Shown here: piece by piece, positions 62,971 to 64,000 of the stretch
Numbering within the stretch: the stretch's first letter is position 1
Layout: every line of letters begins with the position of its first letter
Assembly (NCBI GenBank): GCA_041913905.1
Contig: JAYSEK010000011.1
Coordinates: forward strand, 70,218 to 134,217
Direction of reading: 5' to 3'
Length of the DNA stretch: 64,000 bases
From: Roseateles_B sp041913905
GTDB taxonomy: Bacteria; Pseudomonadota; Gammaproteobacteria; Burkholderiales; Burkholderiaceae_C
Translations under genes and position numbers: made by a program
The notes under the pieces: model-generated
The model's database searches: none
What the model was told of the DNA's origin: nothing
The model's input: the letters and a program-made list of their open reading frames with translations, nothing else

Positions 62971-63120
62971 AGGGGGCGCAAGCCCTGTGCTATCGCTTGG
63001 CCGGACATACGCGCTGCCGAGTCAGACGCACGCCGGCCCGTCATGTCGCTCGGCAAGACCGGCGGACCATGCGCACCCGCACTGGCAGCACAAGACAGGC
63101 ATCCGGCTACAGTGAGGGCC

Positions 63121-63414
63121 ATGGCTCCCCCCCGCATCATCGAGATCCACCCCGATGCACCGCCCAAGCCGGCGGTCGGTCAGCCCTGCAACGGCTGCGG
63201 CATCTGCTGCCTGGCCGAGCCCTGCCCGCTGGGCATGCTGCTGAGCCGGCGGCTGCGCGGGGCCTGCGTGGCGCTGCGCTGGGAAGCTGGGCGCTATGTG
63301 TGCGGTGCCCTGGGCGAGAAGGCGGGCGGCCTGCGCGGCCGGCTGGTGCGCCGCTGGATCGCGGCCGGCCAGGGCTGCGACTGCTCGCTGGAGCCGCAGC
63401 CGCGCGAAGGCTGA
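63121..63414 (+). CDS. Small cysteine-cluster protein
   Basis: The 97 residues contain nine cysteines, five packed as C-x2-C-x2-C-C-x4-C (Cys23, 26, 29, 30, 35; PCNGCGICCLAEPC). The rest is Arg/Gly/Leu-rich, ending with GCDC. The spacing recalls YkgJ-type zinc- or iron-binding clusters, but the protein is shorter than those I know. The start at the ATG at 63121 is the Met that puts the cluster near residue 23; no strong ribosome site is seen. It converges with the nitronate monooxygenase gene 11 bases away. Confidence 0.75.
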   Translation: MAPPRIIEIHPDAPPKPAVGQPCNGCGICCLAEPCPLGMLLSRRLRGACVALRWEAGRYVCGALGEKAGGLRGRLVRRWIAAGQGCDCSLEPQPREG

Positions 63415-63425
63415 ATCGGGGCCGC

Positions 63426-64000
63426 TCAGCCCAGTGCCAGACGGGCGCGCGCGGCCTGGTACTCGCGCTCCAGTCGATCCACCAACCGGGCTGCCGGCAG
63501 TACCTCGCGGATGGAGCCGATGCCCTGCCCGCAGCCCCAGATGTCCTTCCAGGCCTTCTTGGCATCACCGCCGAAATTCATCTTGCTGGGATCGGATTCC
63601 GGCAGCTTGTCCGGGTCCATGCCCGCAGCAACGATGGAGCCCTTCAGGTAGTTGCCGTGCACGCCGGTGAAGAGGTTGCTGTAGACGATGTCGTCGCTGT
63701 TGCTGGCCACGATCATCTGCTTGTAGGCATCCGCCGCACGCGCTTCCTCAGTGGCGATGAAGGCCGAGCCCATGTAGGCGAAGTCGGCGCCCATGGCCTG
63801 GGCCGCGAGGATGGCATTGCCCGTCGCCATCGAGCCCGACAGCGCCAGCGGGCCATCGAACCATTCGCGAATCTCCTGGATCAGCGCGAAGGGACTCTTG
63901 GTGCCGGCGTGACCACCCGCCCCCGCCGCCACCGCGATCAGGCCGTCGGCGCCCTTCTCGATGGCCTTGTGGGCGAACTTGTTGTTGATGATGTCGTGCA
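63426..64000 (-). CDS. Nitronate monooxygenase-like flavoenzyme (5' part outside window)
   Basis: FMN-dependent TIM-barrel oxidoreductase of the NMO/2-nitropropane dioxygenase family, which oxidises nitronates or related toxins. The visible C-terminal 191 codons include KGADGLIAVAAGAGGHAG, the FMN phosphate loop LSGSMATGNAILAAQAMGAD, FAYMGSAFIATEEA, and a C-terminal helical part IRDVL-like (GIGSIREVLPAARLVDRL). The N terminus lies beyond base 64000. The substrate cannot be assigned. Confidence 0.88.
   Translation of the reverse strand, partial: HDIINNKFAHKAIEKGADGLIAVAAGAGGHAGTKSPFALIQEIREWFDGPLALSGSMATGNAILAAQAMGADFAYMGSAFIATEEARAADAYKQMIVASNSDDIVYSNLFTGVHGNYLKGSIVAAGMDPDKLPESDPSKMNFGGDAKKAWKDIWGCGQGIGSIREVLPAARLVDRLEREYQAARARLALG

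Overview
This is a high-GC chromosomal window, almost entirely housekeeping genes. Gene content and order (lpx-bam-dxr-tsf-rpsB; hfq-hflX-hflK-hflC; odhA-odhB-lpdA-zapE; ppsA next to ppsR) point to a betaproteobacterium of the order Burkholderiales, most like the Roseateles/Pelomonas/Leptothrix group. The group name is inference from remembered gene orders and protein flavour; no database was searched. I see no transposase, integrase, phage gene, CRISPR array or plasmid function. One tRNA gene is present, tRNA-Leu(CAG).

Layout. 1-1405: 3' truncated sodium/solute symporter of the VC_2705 type. 1632-5144: divergent PEP synthase (ppsA) and its regulatory kinase/phosphotransferase (ppsR); each gene is followed by a copy of the same palindromic element. 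5301-20444: one long leftward block. In transcription order it runs rpsB, tsf, pyrH, frr, uppS, cdsA, dxr, rseP, bamA, skp, lpxD, fabZ, lpxA, lpxB, rnhB and a SpoU-type RNA methyltransferase, joining translation, isoprenoid/phospholipid precursor supply, outer-membrane protein assembly and lipid A synthesis. Many of its junctions overlap by 1-4 bases. 20850-23698: rightward FAD oxidoreductase and the NAD(P)HX repair enzyme. 23760-26244: leftward RNase R facing away from tRNA-Leu(CAG).

26513-47694: a second long leftward block. In transcription order it runs rluD, scpB, rluB, ndk, rlmN, pilW, rodZ-like, ispG, hisS, a YfgM-like protein, bamB, der, hfq, hflX, hflK, hflC, a DUF2065 protein, hisZ, purA and a phosphoribosyltransferase. 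47751-48629: bamD, rightward. 48713-51048: DinG-type helicase and a DUF465 protein, leftward. 51149-51916: PP2C phosphatase, rightward. 51938-59537: the 2-oxoglutarate dehydrogenase operon odhA-odhB-lpdA, continued by zapE and an unrecognised coiled-coil exported protein. 59958-64000: a 2OG-Fe(II) oxygenase, a large Ig-fold lipoprotein of unknown function, a small cysteine-cluster protein and a truncated nitronate monooxygenase-like enzyme.

Three of the Bam complex genes (bamA, bamB, bamD) lie in the window in three separate transcription units. I did not find a clearly new multi-gene system. The most interesting material is non-coding: two palindromic elements with compensatory base changes placed right after ppsA and ppsR; a small hairpin family shared by two unrelated intergenic gaps; a strongly structured odhB-lpdA spacer; a 368-base promoter-bearing gap before scpB; and repeats flanking the predicted rnr promoter. 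The protein oddities are an RNase R with no room for the usual N-terminal helix-turn-helix, a 668-residue RluB with long low-complexity arms, the Ig-fold lipoprotein and the cysteine-cluster protein.
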